Source: Pusillibacter faecalis
GTDB taxonomy: Bacteria; Bacillota; Clostridia; Oscillospirales; Oscillospiraceae
DNA length: 64,000 nt
NCBI RefSeq assembly: GCF_018408705.1
Contig: NZ_AP023420.1
Span: 1,860,001 to 1,924,000, forward strand
Reading direction: 5' to 3'
Shown: positions 1 through 8,702 of the stretch, one piece after another
Position numbering within the stretch: position 1 is the first letter of the stretch
How the letters are laid out: the number at the start of each line of letters is the position of its first letter
Position numbers and translations under genes: made by a program
The notes under the pieces: model-generated
Databases searched by the model: none
What the model was told of the DNA's origin: nothing
What the model saw: only the letters and a program-made list of their open reading frames with translations

Positions 1-1890
1 ATCTCCCAGGAAATCGGACAATCGTGGGAACGGTGCAGGAACGGCCGCATTCAGATGAATTTCAAAGGAAATACATCAAACACGCCCGGGGAGGCACCAA
101 ACACGCAGGAGACATTTTTAAAGCAGACAGGCGGCAAGATGATTGCAGACATTTTGGAGGCGTGGGATAATGACTGCTTCTATGGAATCATCACGGACGC
201 ACATGGAAAAAAGCTGTTCGGAATGAGCAATACCCACCGAAACTTTTCTAAAAAATTGGAGAAGGTTGGTGAGATTGAAGATTTTTCTGAAGGCTGTGCC
301 GGAACGAACTGCTTCTCCCTGGTCTCAGAGACCTGCCGCCCATTTGCTACCGCGGGGGCGCAGCATTATTTTGAATGCTTCCACGGACTTGCAGGCTATG
401 CAGCACCGATCTTTTCCGCAAATTATCAGATGATTGGCATGGTTGGCTTCTACACCATTGCGGAGAGAATGGATGAGTATATCCTTTCCTTTGCGGTCGC
501 CGTGGAGCGCGCGATTGAAAACAGCCTGCGCTGGTTTCGCAGTCAGGCGCTGGTGGAAAAGGAGACGGAAGAAAAGCAGCTCATTCTTGACACAGTTTCA
601 GATGGGGTTGTTTACGTCAGTGACAGCGGGCGTATCACCCACAACAATCGAAAGCTCACTGAACTCCTGAGAATGAAAAATGACTCTCTCATCGGTAAGG
701 ACATCAGTTTTATCATTACCAGCCCGCCAGTAGAGGAACTGAAAAAATATCCCTTCAGTTCCCAGTACTCCAAGTGTGATAATAAGGTCAGCATCAATAA
801 CACCTTGGGCGAGAGCTGTCAGTGTTTTTTTAATAAGTACCAGATAGCTGAGCATGAAGCCGACCGAAATAGCGAAATCTGGGTCTTTACGATCTATTCC
901 GATATCAAAAAGCTGGCCAAAAAGCTGTATACAGGCAACACCAGCCGGTACACCTTTCAGGACATCAAAAGCCGGTCTGAGTCCATGAGAATGGTCATTG
1001 AACTGGCGAAGAAGGCTTCGAGCTTTCAAGTCAGCACCATCATTGAGGGAGAGAGCGGAAGCGGCAAAGAGATGCTTGCCCAAGCAATTCACAGTGAGGG
1101 ACCCCGGAAGGCCGGCCCATTTATTGCGGTGGATTGCGGCGCCCTGCCCAGCGGACTTTTGGAAAGTGAGCTCTTTGGCTACGAGGAGGGGGCCTATACT
1201 GGGGCCAGACGGGGCGGAAAACAGGGCAAATTTGAAATGGCGAACAAAGGCGTTTTGTTTTTGGACGAGATTACCAATATGCCTTTAGACATGCAGGCAA
1301 AGCTCCTGCGGGTATTGCAGGAACGGCAGGCTGTCCGGATTGGGGGGAGTGATCCGATTGCATTTGATGTTCAGGTCATTGCCGCTACGAATAAGGATAT
1401 TATCTCGGAGATTGAACGGAAAAATTTCCGTCTGGACCTCTTTTACAGACTGAATATCATTCACATTAAAATTCCGGCGCTCAAAGAGCGAAAAGATGAT
1501 ATTGATCTGTTTATCCGGTATTTTATGAATAAGTTTAATCCAAAGGGGGATATGCGGATTCATCCGGATGCCATTCAGATTCTGAGAAAGTACGATTGGC
1601 CAGGGAATGTACGCCAGCTGGAGAACGTCATAGAGCGCATGGTAATCATTGCGGATACCAGGATCATCGGCAGGGAATGCATTCCGGATGAAATTCTGAA
1701 ATCTGTAGGAGAACCTGTGGGAATTTCTGTGGACCTGAACCGTGATGAAACGCTGGAGGATCTGTGCAGGCTTTATGTGTACAAGACGGTGGAACGGTAT
1801 GGCGGCAATATTCGGCGGGCGGCGGATGCTTTGGGGATCAGCCGCGCTACGGTATACAAGTACCTGAAGACCATGGGCAAACCGGATTAA
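1..1890 (+). CDS. Sigma-54-dependent transcriptional activator, AcoR/DhaR type (5' partial)
   Basis: Enhancer-binding protein that would open sigma-54 promoters by ATP hydrolysis. The frame is open to base 1 and its first codons read ISQEIGQSWERCRNGRIQ, the SWxRC segment found near the N-terminus of AcoR-type regulators, so the gene starts left of the window rather than at the first ATG (55). Counting from the first visible codon (629 residues): GAF-like sensor about 75-165, PAS-like domain about 195-290, AAA+ domain about 315-545 with Walker A GESGSGKE (350-357), GAYTGA sigma-54 contact loop (397-402) and Walker B LFLDEI, then a C-terminal Fis-type helix-turn-helix (RRAADALGISRATVYKYL). F-to-Y in the GAFTGA loop is a known natural variant. 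The GAF and PAS domains point to a small-molecule inducer. It is followed 15 bp later by the amidohydrolase gene, and a sigma-54 promoter lies at 3532, its likely target. Confidence 0.93.
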   Translation: MSQEIGQSWERCRNGRIQMNFKGNTSNTPGEAPNTQETFLKQTGGKMIADILEAWDNDCFYGIITDAHGKKLFGMSNTHRNFSKKLEKVGEIEDFSEGCAGTNCFSLVSETCRPFATAGAQHYFECFHGLAGYAAPIFSANYQMIGMVGFYTIAERMDEYILSFAVAVERAIENSLRWFRSQALVEKETEEKQLILDTVSDGVVYVSDSGRITHNNRKLTELLRMKNDSLIGKDISFIITSPPVEELKKYPFSSQYSKCDNKVSINNTLGESCQCFFNKYQIAEHEADRNSEIWVFTIYSDIKKLAKKLYTGNTSRYTFQDIKSRSESMRMVIELAKKASSFQVSTIIEGESGSGKEMLAQAIHSEGPRKAGPFIAVDCGALPSGLLESELFGYEEGAYTGARRGGKQGKFEMANKGVLFLDEITNMPLDMQAKLLRVLQERQAVRIGGSDPIAFDVQVIAATNKDIISEIERKNFRLDLFYRLNIIHIKIPALKERKDDIDLFIRYFMNKFNPKGDMRIHPDAIQILRKYDWPGNVRQLENVIERMVIIADTRIIGRECIPDEILKSVGEPVGISVDLNRDETLEDLCRLYVYKTVERYGGNIRRAADALGISRATVYKYLKTMGKPD

Positions 1891-1905
1891 GGTGGGAGAA
1901 ACGAT

Positions 1906-3276
1906 ATGAAACTACCGGAGGACGGATTCGATCTGGCTGTTGTGAATGGAACGATCATTGATGTGGTCCGCCAGTCCTTTGCACAGGTGAACCTCGGAAT
2001 ACGAGACGGAAAAATTGCCGCAATTACAAGCAGCCCCCTGGAAGCGCGGGAAGTGATTGACGCAAGGGGCAGGTATGTCTCGCCTGGATTTATTGATTTC
2101 CACTCTCATGTGGACGGGAACGCATATGCGGCGGAGTGCATTGTCAGGCAGGGCGGAACCACCACGCTGGGAGGGGAGAGGAGCCTGAACGGGAAGACCA
2201 TTCGGAATATTGCCGAAGAGGGATTTATCATCAATCATGGTTTTTTTGTCTCCCAATCCTTCGCCCTGCGGGACGCGGTGGGAATCAAGAGTATTTATGA
2301 GCCGGCCGAGGAGCGGGAAATCGGAGCCATGGTGGATCTGGCGGCCCGGTTTATGGAGTCTGGTGCCTGTGGCATTTGCTTTTCTTTGGAGCTGATTCCA
2401 GGGGTATCCAGTAAAGAGCTCTTTGAAATCACCAAGGTTGCAAAAGCGTATCACAAGCCAGTGACCATCCATTTGCGAAAGGACGGACGAGAGGCGCTAG
2501 AGACCTTGGATGAGATTTTTGAATTGGCGGCAAAGACAGAGGCCAGCATTCACTTGCTGGAATTGATGTATATGGTCGGCATGGCGGGGACCATGCCAAA
2601 AGCACTGGAGTTGATTGATCAGGCCCGGCGGAGCGGGCTGGATATCACTGCGGATAGCGGCGTATACGACGCATATACCGTGTGCATTGGAACGGGCGTT
2701 TTTGATCCGGGCTGGCAGAGTGGGTATCTCGGCAAGAGCTATCAGGACCTGGTGATCAGCTCTGGAATTCATCTGGGGGAGACCTGCAGTGAGCCGTTAT
2801 TTCGGCACCTGCGGGAGAATAGTCCATCTACCCTGATCACTGCGTTCGTGGGGGACAGCGACGCGGTAGCAATGGCGCTTCAAAAGGATTATGTATATGT
2901 TTCTACCAACGCATCTGATGGTCCTTGTTACCCGATGGCTGGCTCCCCGGAGATGGCAGGGACCTATCCACGATTGATCGGACGCTTTGTCAGAGAACAG
3001 GGAGAGCTGTCTTTGATGGAGGCGATCCGGAAAATCACAATTTTGCCGGCTTTGCGATTCGGACTGAAAGATATTGGCAGCTTAGAGATGGGGAAAAACG
3101 CCGACATGGTCATTTTTGATTACGATACCATCATGGACCGGGCGGATTATGTGACGCGGGGAAACCCCGACGAGGCTCCGGACGGGATATCCTGGGTGAT
3201 TGTCAATGGGCATGTTGTGGTACGGGATGGAACGCTCTTGCCAGAGAACAAGCATGGACTTTATATTAAAGTTTAA
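1906..3276 (+). CDS. Amidohydrolase, N-acyl-D-amino-acid deacylase (D-aminoacylase)-like
   Basis: Metal-dependent hydrolase of the amidohydrolase superfamily, 456 residues, starting at ATG 1906 behind GGTGGGAG. An N-terminal beta-sandwich (LAVVNGTIIDV) leads into VSPGFIDFHSHVDG (about 58-71), whose HxH would bind the metal. The C-terminus carries TYPRLIGRFVRE and ILPALRFGLKDIGSLEMGK followed by ADMVIFD, the typical closing region of D-aminoacylases (prediction by family resemblance). The family removes the acyl group from N-acyl-D-amino acids, but dihydroorotase- and hydantoinase-like members share these motifs, so the substrate is open. It lies directly downstream of the sigma-54 activator and probably shares its transcript, while the next gene has its own promoter. 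It could feed an amine or amino acid into the downstream pathway. Confidence 0.8.
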   Translation: MKLPEDGFDLAVVNGTIIDVVRQSFAQVNLGIRDGKIAAITSSPLEAREVIDARGRYVSPGFIDFHSHVDGNAYAAECIVRQGGTTTLGGERSLNGKTIRNIAEEGFIINHGFFVSQSFALRDAVGIKSIYEPAEEREIGAMVDLAARFMESGACGICFSLELIPGVSSKELFEITKVAKAYHKPVTIHLRKDGREALETLDEIFELAAKTEASIHLLELMYMVGMAGTMPKALELIDQARRSGLDITADSGVYDAYTVCIGTGVFDPGWQSGYLGKSYQDLVISSGIHLGETCSEPLFRHLRENSPSTLITAFVGDSDAVAMALQKDYVYVSTNASDGPCYPMAGSPEMAGTYPRLIGRFVREQGELSLMEAIRKITILPALRFGLKDIGSLEMGKNADMVIFDYDTIMDRADYVTRGNPDEAPDGISWVIVNGHVVVRDGTLLPENKHGLYIKV

Positions 3277-3332
3277 CAATCTTTCTAAAAATATTTACAT
3301 ATTGATTGGATATATTAGATATTTTTGCGGAA

Positions 3333-3380
3333 ATGTATATAAATTTTACACTATTGTAAGAATGGCTAAAATTTATACAT
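3333..3380. promoter_or_regulatory. Candidate activator-binding dyad upstream of the sigma-54 promoter
   Basis: In the AT-rich 309-bp gap between the amidohydrolase and the alcohol dehydrogenase, ATGTATATAAATTTTA (3333-3348) is mirrored by TAAAATTTATACAT (3367-3380), an imperfect inverted repeat with a 2-base insertion in the left arm. It sits about 150-200 bp upstream of the -24/-12 element, where enhancer sites for sigma-54 activators usually lie. No coding sequence is visible in the gap. The role is inferred from position only. Confidence 0.35.
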
Positions 3381-3531
3381 GTAAATTTTGGCCGCCGGCT
3401 GCTGAGCATATTCCAGGGACTGCTTGGCAGCCTTTTTCCATCGGCAGATTCAATAGCTTTTTTGGAATAGAAGCAGCGAATCCAACAATCTTTTAGCCCA
3501 TACATGGTGTCTTGGATGGTTACACTTTGAG

Positions 3532-3548
3532 TTGGCATAAAATTTGCT
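3532..3548 (+). promoter_or_regulatory. Sigma-54 (-24/-12) promoter
   Basis: TTGGCATAAAATTTGCT matches the sigma-54 consensus (TTGGCACG-N4-TTGCW) at 15 of 17 positions. The invariant GG (3534-3535) and GC (3546-3547) have the required 10-bp spacing. The start codon of the alcohol dehydrogenase is 38 bp downstream, after AAAGGAGG. With a sigma-54 activator gene ending 1.6 kb upstream, this is the natural target promoter for the 3586-8370 genes. Confidence 0.85.
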
Positions 3549-3585
3549 ATATTAGTAGGCCATCTTATAAAAGGAGGCATCTGTC

Positions 3586-4746
3586 ATGGGAGTTTCACCG
3601 TTTACCTTTCAATTAGCCACACGGATTGAGTTTGGCGAGGGATACCTCACCCGGGCCGGAGCGGAGGCCAAAAAGCTGGGAATTACAAAAGCGATGGTCA
3701 TTGCAGACAAGGGCATTATTGCGTGCGGAATTGTAAAGCCGATCGAGGAGTCTTTAAAAGCAGAGCACGTGGATTATGTTATCTACGACCAGATCGTTCC
3801 AAACCCCCGAGATGTCCACTGTATTGCCGGTGCGGAATTTGCTAAGGAGCATCAGGTGGACGGCATGATCGCCATCGGAGGCGGCAGCTCCATGGACACG
3901 GCTAAGGCCGTGGGCACCCTGCTGGCAAACGGCGGCAACATCCGGACCTGGGCGGCCCCCGCCCTGCTGGAGAACCCGATTATCCCCCTGATTGCCGTCC
4001 CCACCACAGCCGGCACCGGCAGTGAGGTGACATTTGACGCGGTGATCACGGACACAGAGGCCCACGAAAAACTGAATATTTTGGATTTGAAGATTGCCCC
4101 GAAGGTGGCGCTTGTGGACCCGAATGTTCTGCAGGGACTTCCAGAAAAAGTGATGGCGTCTACGGGTGTGGACGCACTCATTCACGCTTTGGAGGCGTAC
4201 ACCTGTAAGGCGGCGTCCCCGGTTACGGACGCATTCGCACTGTACGCCATTGACCTCATCGGTGCAAATATCCGGGAGGCAGTCTACCAGCGGACGAAGG
4301 ACTCCTGCGCAGCCATGATGCTGGGAAGCACCATGGCGGGCGTGGCGTTCGGCTACTCTGACGTGGCTGCGATCCACTGCATTGCAGAGGCTCTGGGCGG
4401 ACGCTATGATACCCCCCACGGTGTTTCCAACGCCATGGTGCTGACGACCGTGACGGAATTCAACATTCCCAGTAATATGAAAAAATACGCCGAGGTCGCC
4501 CGGCATCTTGGCGTGGATACCACTGGCATGACCACAGAAGAGGCAGCTTACAGCTGCGTGGATGCGATGAAGTCGATCTGTGAAGACGTCAAGATTCCGA
4601 AGATGCGGGATTTTGATGTGATTGACCCCAAGGATTTTCAGGCCCTGGCAGAGGCATCCTTCCGGAACATGTCCACTCCTAATAATCCCAGAGAGCTTAC
4701 AGTGCAGGACTTCTATGACCTGCTGATGAAGGCGTACAACGCCTGA
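3586..4746 (+). CDS. Iron-containing alcohol dehydrogenase
   Basis: Group III metal-dependent NAD(P) alcohol dehydrogenase, 386 residues, the usual length. It has the nucleotide-binding GGGSSMDTAKAVG loop (98-110), the PTTAGTGSEVT signature, and the metal-site region GVDALIHALEAY followed by two further histidines in IHCIAEALGG and TPHGVSNAM. The start at ATG 3586 has AAAGGAGG 9 bp upstream. It is the first gene after the sigma-54 promoter and precedes an APC permease, an unknown protein and a CoA-acylating aldehyde dehydrogenase. Alcohol dehydrogenase plus acylating aldehyde dehydrogenase equals a split AdhE: aldehyde can be reduced to alcohol or oxidised to acyl-CoA. Related reductases act on sulfoacetaldehyde, 1,3-propanediol or ethanol, so the substrate cannot be read from sequence. 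Confidence 0.92.
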   Translation: MGVSPFTFQLATRIEFGEGYLTRAGAEAKKLGITKAMVIADKGIIACGIVKPIEESLKAEHVDYVIYDQIVPNPRDVHCIAGAEFAKEHQVDGMIAIGGGSSMDTAKAVGTLLANGGNIRTWAAPALLENPIIPLIAVPTTAGTGSEVTFDAVITDTEAHEKLNILDLKIAPKVALVDPNVLQGLPEKVMASTGVDALIHALEAYTCKAASPVTDAFALYAIDLIGANIREAVYQRTKDSCAAMMLGSTMAGVAFGYSDVAAIHCIAEALGGRYDTPHGVSNAMVLTTVTEFNIPSNMKKYAEVARHLGVDTTGMTTEEAAYSCVDAMKSICEDVKIPKMRDFDVIDPKDFQALAEASFRNMSTPNNPRELTVQDFYDLLMKAYNA

Positions 4747-4845
4747 AACACAGGTATCTGTCGGCATGGCGGCGGCGCCTGTCTGCCGCCCACCGTTAGA
4801 GGGAGAGACCCCTTTCTATAAAAAACTGCAAAAAGGGAGAAAACT

Positions 4846-6312
4846 ATGAGTAATGAACACACGAAACTGAAAAGGGCTCTGGGCTTTTCAGCCTCCTATG
4901 GCGCCGCCGTGGGCTTGGTTGTATCCGGAACGGCCATGTTCTCTGTCAGCAGCGTGGCGGCCTCCGCCGGACACGCGACGTTTATTTCCGCCGCCATTGG
5001 TATGATTCCCATGATGGTGGCCGCCTTTGCTTTTGGTGAGCTGACGGCCATGATTCCTGGCGGCGGCATGGTCTCCGACTACACCTCGCCCGCTCTGGGC
5101 CGTTTCTGGGCAACCTTTGCCGTTTTGAGCGGCTACGTGATGCTGATTGCCTGCGATGGCGGAACGCAGCTGGTCATGGGTGGCCTCACCTTGGAGGAGG
5201 TCTCCGGCATTCCACAGTGGGCGGTCAGTCTGACGCTGCTGGCCATTGCCTTGCTGGTAAATATTTTTGATGTGGGTATGTATGGAAAAGTAGAGGGCGT
5301 TGTCACCATCATTATGATGATTATCTACTTTGCCATGGCGATCCTGGGCGCTGCGGGTACCGGTGAGGCCATGGGCGCTGCAGTGGCCATCCCGGAAAAC
5401 GCCGGTTTCCTGCCGGAGGGCGGCTGGAGCGCCGTGTTTGGCTCCGTAGGGACAGCGGTCTGGTTCTTCATCGGTTTTGAATTCGCCTGTCCCATGGCAG
5501 AGGAGAATAAGAAGCCCTACAAGAATATCCCCTATGCCTTGATTTCCGGCCTGATCACCATTTACATTGTGGACGTGATTTTCACATATGGCGCGGTCAA
5601 GTACACGGATTTAAGCGTGATGGCGGCCTCCGCCACGCCCCAGGTGGATGCCTCTGTGGCAATGCTGGGCCAGGTGGGCGGCATGACCATGAGCATCCTG
5701 ACCATCCTGGCCTCTTTCACCACCGCCAACGCCTATATGGCGGCACTGCCGCGGATGCTGTACGGCATGGCTCGGGAGAATTTGGTGCCCAAGTTTTTTG
5801 GAAACCTCCATCCCAAGTATCGGGTGCCCATGTGGGGACTGGTGTTCACGGTGTTTTTGATGCTGCTGACCACCGTCTACATCACGATACAGGGCGGCAG
5901 CTCCGATGTGATCACCATGTTCATCAACATGGCCTGCATTACCTGGCTGGTCACTTACTGCATCGCGATGATCGATGTGCTGGTGCTGCGGAAAAAGTAT
6001 CCCGATTTCCCGCGGCTATGGAAGGCGCCAGCCGCCAAAATCGTGATGCCCATCGGCATCCTTGGCGCCGTCTATGCGATTTCTACCCTGGCGTATGTAC
6101 TCCCCCAGGCTTGTGTTGTCATGGCCATTGTGGCGATCTATGCCTTTGTCTGGAATAAGGCCCACAAGATCCCCGTTAATGAGACTGTTCCGCTGGAGAC
6201 TTACGTGAACCGGGTGCGGGAGCGCTCCGAATATTTGCCCGTTTGGGATGAAGCCGTGGTGGAGTGGATGAATCAGCGCGCTTCGACCCAGAAGTCAAGC
6301 AGCCATGACTGA
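4846..6312 (+). CDS. APC superfamily amino acid/amine permease
   Basis: Membrane permease of 488 residues with about 12 hydrophobic segments. The N-terminal SASYGAAVGLVVSGTAMF is the unwound helix-1 substrate site of the APC fold, and IGFEFACPMAEENKKPYKNI is the typical helix-6/loop region. It probably imports an amino acid or amine by H+ or Na+ symport. The start at ATG 4846 follows AAAAAGGGAG. The 99-bp gap after the alcohol dehydrogenase carries a small GC-rich stem (GGCGGC/GCCGCC, 4768-4790) but no obvious terminator, so the genes are likely co-transcribed. As the only transporter of the module it should define its substrate: an amine or amino acid that yields an aldehyde. Confidence 0.9.
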   Translation: MSNEHTKLKRALGFSASYGAAVGLVVSGTAMFSVSSVAASAGHATFISAAIGMIPMMVAAFAFGELTAMIPGGGMVSDYTSPALGRFWATFAVLSGYVMLIACDGGTQLVMGGLTLEEVSGIPQWAVSLTLLAIALLVNIFDVGMYGKVEGVVTIIMMIIYFAMAILGAAGTGEAMGAAVAIPENAGFLPEGGWSAVFGSVGTAVWFFIGFEFACPMAEENKKPYKNIPYALISGLITIYIVDVIFTYGAVKYTDLSVMAASATPQVDASVAMLGQVGGMTMSILTILASFTTANAYMAALPRMLYGMARENLVPKFFGNLHPKYRVPMWGLVFTVFLMLLTTVYITIQGGSSDVITMFINMACITWLVTYCIAMIDVLVLRKKYPDFPRLWKAPAAKIVMPIGILGAVYAISTLAYVLPQACVVMAIVAIYAFVWNKAHKIPVNETVPLETYVNRVRERSEYLPVWDEAVVEWMNQRASTQKSSSHD

Positions 6313-6332
6313 GCAGAACGGAGAGAGTGCAA

Positions 6333-6959
6333 ATGAACATGACCATCCGGCGATCTCCGAACCGAAACAACCATAAGGCCAGAAATTCCAGTGTGTCCCG
6401 GCGAGTGGACAAGAGCCTAGGATATGTGGCGGATCAGATGGCCTTTGCCTTGGGGAGCCACTGTGCAGGCCAGGAGTCGCAGCTGTTGTGCAGACGGCTT
6501 GCGCTGCGGGAGCTGCGATATCTGCCGTATCTGGAGCTCAAATACCATTTTGAGAACCGGCTGATGGCCATCTCTTACAACTTGGAATTGAGCACGGAGA
6601 TTCCAACCGGCTCCCAGTTTCAGGAGTGGGGGACCTGCAGCTTCACCGTCCGGCAGCAGGGAAGGGAGGCACAGTGGATTTACCTCTCCGGCAAAGAGGG
6701 ACCGGAGCTGGACAGTACGCTGGAGCGGCTGAATCATCCCCTGATCAGGGAACGCATTCGTTCTTTGGAGCTGCGGGAGATTCAGGTGTCTCATACACAA
6801 GGTGGCAGTTGGAAGATATCCTGCGAGAGCATGATTGGTTCTGCGACCTGGATATTGGTTCCGCCGGTGGTGAACCTTATCAAACCCAGCGAGGGGGAGT
6901 ACCTTCGCTTTGTGGAATTTTTTGAACTGGTTGCCGATGCGGTAGCCAACAATGTCTGA
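6333..6959 (+). CDS. Unknown protein of the sigma-54 aldehyde module
   Basis: I do not recognise this 208-residue protein. The start is taken at ATG 6333, with CGGAGAGAG upstream; a GTG two codons earlier is possible. The N-terminus is strongly basic (about 15 Arg/Lys in the first 30 residues). The rest looks globular and mixed alpha/beta, with no transmembrane segment except a weakly hydrophobic stretch SATWILVPPVVNLI (about 170-183). No cysteine pattern or nucleotide-binding motif is visible. It starts 20 bp after the permease stop and ends 58 bp before the aldehyde dehydrogenase, so it is very likely part of the same unit. It could be an accessory or unrecognised enzyme of the pathway. Codon use matches its neighbours. 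Confidence 0.75.
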   Translation: MNMTIRRSPNRNNHKARNSSVSRRVDKSLGYVADQMAFALGSHCAGQESQLLCRRLALRELRYLPYLELKYHFENRLMAISYNLELSTEIPTGSQFQEWGTCSFTVRQQGREAQWIYLSGKEGPELDSTLERLNHPLIRERIRSLELREIQVSHTQGGSWKISCESMIGSATWILVPPVVNLIKPSEGEYLRFVEFFELVADAVANNV

Positions 6960-7017
6960 GCGGCCGTCTTGGAACGGACCGTCCATTAAAACAATTAAAA
7001 GAAATGGAGGAAGAAGG

Positions 7018-8370
7018 ATGACAATTCAGGAATATGTGGAGAGAGGCCGGGAGGCCATGGAAGCGATCAAGGATTACGACCAGGCGCAGACCGACAAACT
7101 GGTGTACGAGGCGGCGAAGATCATCTATCAGCATGCTGCTGAACTGGCCCGGGAGGCCGTGGACGAGACAGGGCTGGGGTACTATGAGGACAAGATCTGC
7201 AAGAATACGGACACGCCGGCGGCGTTTTGGGCATACCTGAGGGATAAGAAGTCCGTGGGGATCATCAGCGAGAACAAGGAGACGGGGATTATCGAGGTGG
7301 CGCACCCTGTGGGTGTGATCGCGTGCGTGACACCGGCGACGAACCCAAATGTGACCCCGCTGGGGAACTTCATGGACGCGGTGAAGGGGAAGAACGCGAT
7401 CATCGTCTCTCCCGCGCCCCGTGCGGCGAAGTCCACCACCCACACGGTGGAGCTGATCCGGGAGGCAATGGTGAAGTGCGGCGCCCCGGCCGACCTGATC
7501 CAGGTGCTGAGCGAAGTGACGCTGGCGAACTCCCAGGCGCTGATGGAGGCGTGCGACCTGGTGATCGCCACCGGCGGCAGCGGGATGGTGAAGGCGGCGT
7601 ACTCCAGCGGAACGCCGGCGTACGGCGTGGGCCCCGGGAACCCGCCGGTGGTTCTGGACCGTGGGTATGACCTGAAGGAAGCGGCGAAGATGACGGTGAC
7701 GGCAGTGGGGAGCGACAACGGCATCCTGTGCGACGGGGACAACCTGCTGCTCTATCCCCAGGAGGAAGAGGAGAAGTTCTTCCAGGCACTGAAGGACGAG
7801 GGCGTGGTGCTGTTTGAGGACAAGGCGGACGTGGAGAAGTTCGGGGCCGTGCTGTTCCATGACGGGCATCCGGTGCCGGAGCTGGTGGGAAAAGACGCGC
7901 CGGTGATTGCGAAGGCGGCGGGCTTTGACATTCCGAAGGACACAAAGGTCATGGGCTTGAAGATCGACGCGGTGGGGAAGGCGAATGTGCTGAACAAGGA
8001 GATCATGGGTCCCATTGTGGTGCTGAAGGGGTATGAGAGCTTTGAGGAGGCCGTGGCGATGGCGATCCAGAACATGGAGGAGGCCGGTGGCATCGGGCAC
8101 ACGGCGGGTATCTTCAGCAATGACCGCAAGCATATTGAGTACTATGGCGAGCGGATTCCTGTGGCGCGGGTACTGGTGAACCAGCCGACTCCGGACGCAT
8201 GGGGCCCGAGCACGAACGGGCTGAGTCCGGCGGTGTCTGAGAGCTGCGGCACGTGGGGGAATAACATTCTGTGCGAGAACGTGGACTACATCCACCTCAT
8301 CAACGTCTCGAAGATTGCTCTGCCCCTGGATGTTCAGGTCCCCAGCCCCGAGGAGCTCTTCAAGGACTGA
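7018..8370 (+). CDS. CoA-acylating aldehyde dehydrogenase
   Basis: Predicted to convert an aldehyde, NAD(P) and CoA to acyl-CoA. It has 450 residues from ATG 7018, which follows AAATGGAGGAAGAAGG; the frame is open upstream but the ribosome site fixes the start. Key regions are the cofactor-loop segment VTPATNPNVTPL typical of EutE/AdhE-type acylating enzymes, GGSGMVKAAYSSG with VGPGNPP, and the catalytic cysteine in SDNGILCDGDN (Cys238). Sulfoacetaldehyde dehydrogenase (SauS) and acetaldehyde dehydrogenases share this layout. Local GC is higher than in the flanking genes. It is the last gene before a strong terminator at 8403. With the iron alcohol dehydrogenase it forms the two halves of an AdhE-like system. 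Confidence 0.9.
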   Translation: MTIQEYVERGREAMEAIKDYDQAQTDKLVYEAAKIIYQHAAELAREAVDETGLGYYEDKICKNTDTPAAFWAYLRDKKSVGIISENKETGIIEVAHPVGVIACVTPATNPNVTPLGNFMDAVKGKNAIIVSPAPRAAKSTTHTVELIREAMVKCGAPADLIQVLSEVTLANSQALMEACDLVIATGGSGMVKAAYSSGTPAYGVGPGNPPVVLDRGYDLKEAAKMTVTAVGSDNGILCDGDNLLLYPQEEEEKFFQALKDEGVVLFEDKADVEKFGAVLFHDGHPVPELVGKDAPVIAKAAGFDIPKDTKVMGLKIDAVGKANVLNKEIMGPIVVLKGYESFEEAVAMAIQNMEEAGGIGHTAGIFSNDRKHIEYYGERIPVARVLVNQPTPDAWGPSTNGLSPAVSESCGTWGNNILCENVDYIHLINVSKIALPLDVQVPSPEELFKD

Positions 8371-8402
8371 GCCGCCTCAGGGCCTGCATAAAGTATTTTG
8401 AA

Positions 8403-8440
8403 AGGGAGAGTAGAGGCATCCTCTACTCTCCCTGCTTTTT
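8403..8440 (+). terminator. Intrinsic terminator of the sigma-54 module
   Basis: AGGGAGAGTAGAG (8403-8415) pairs perfectly with CTCTACTCTCCCT (8421-8433) around a 5-base loop, followed by TGCTTTTT. It lies 32 bp after the aldehyde dehydrogenase stop. Confidence 0.9.
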
Positions 8441-8702
8441 AGAAAATAAAAAATGGAAGCTGTTCGGAAACTGTCATTTCATGAAGAACCAGGTCATCCG
8501 AGCTGGTTCTTCGTTTTGCGCTTCCAATCGAAACAGCCAAGAAGCGGCGTTTTTCTGGATGCTTATACAGAAAACGCTTAACTGGCGTTCGGACTGGATT
8601 TTATGGATGGTCAGCTTTGCGGGGAAACATTCGCCTTCTAATTCATCAGAGCATCCCGCTGCTGTTTCGGGAAGGAAATACGCTTAAAAACCCAAACCGC
8701 AT
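8441..8702. other. Non-coding gap between convergent genes
   Basis: No supported gene. One further perfect stem, GAAGAACCAG/CTGGTTCTTC (8483-8512), is followed by GTTTT and could be a second, weaker terminator. Short frames here lack ribosome sites and resemble nothing I know. Confidence 0.6.

Noticed and set aside
55..1890. Start of the sigma-54 activator at ATG 55
   Set aside because: The frame is open to base 1 and the upstream codons encode the conserved SWERC segment, so the true start is outside the window.
6880..8295. 471-codon open frame on the minus strand
   Set aside because: It is antisense to the CoA-acylating aldehyde dehydrogenase, whose motifs are clear; the product is Arg/His-rich and matches nothing. 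A codon-bias shadow.
8441..8702. Short plus-strand frames in the gap before pyruvate kinase
   Set aside because: No ribosome site, no recognisable product, and hairpins typical of an intergenic terminator zone.
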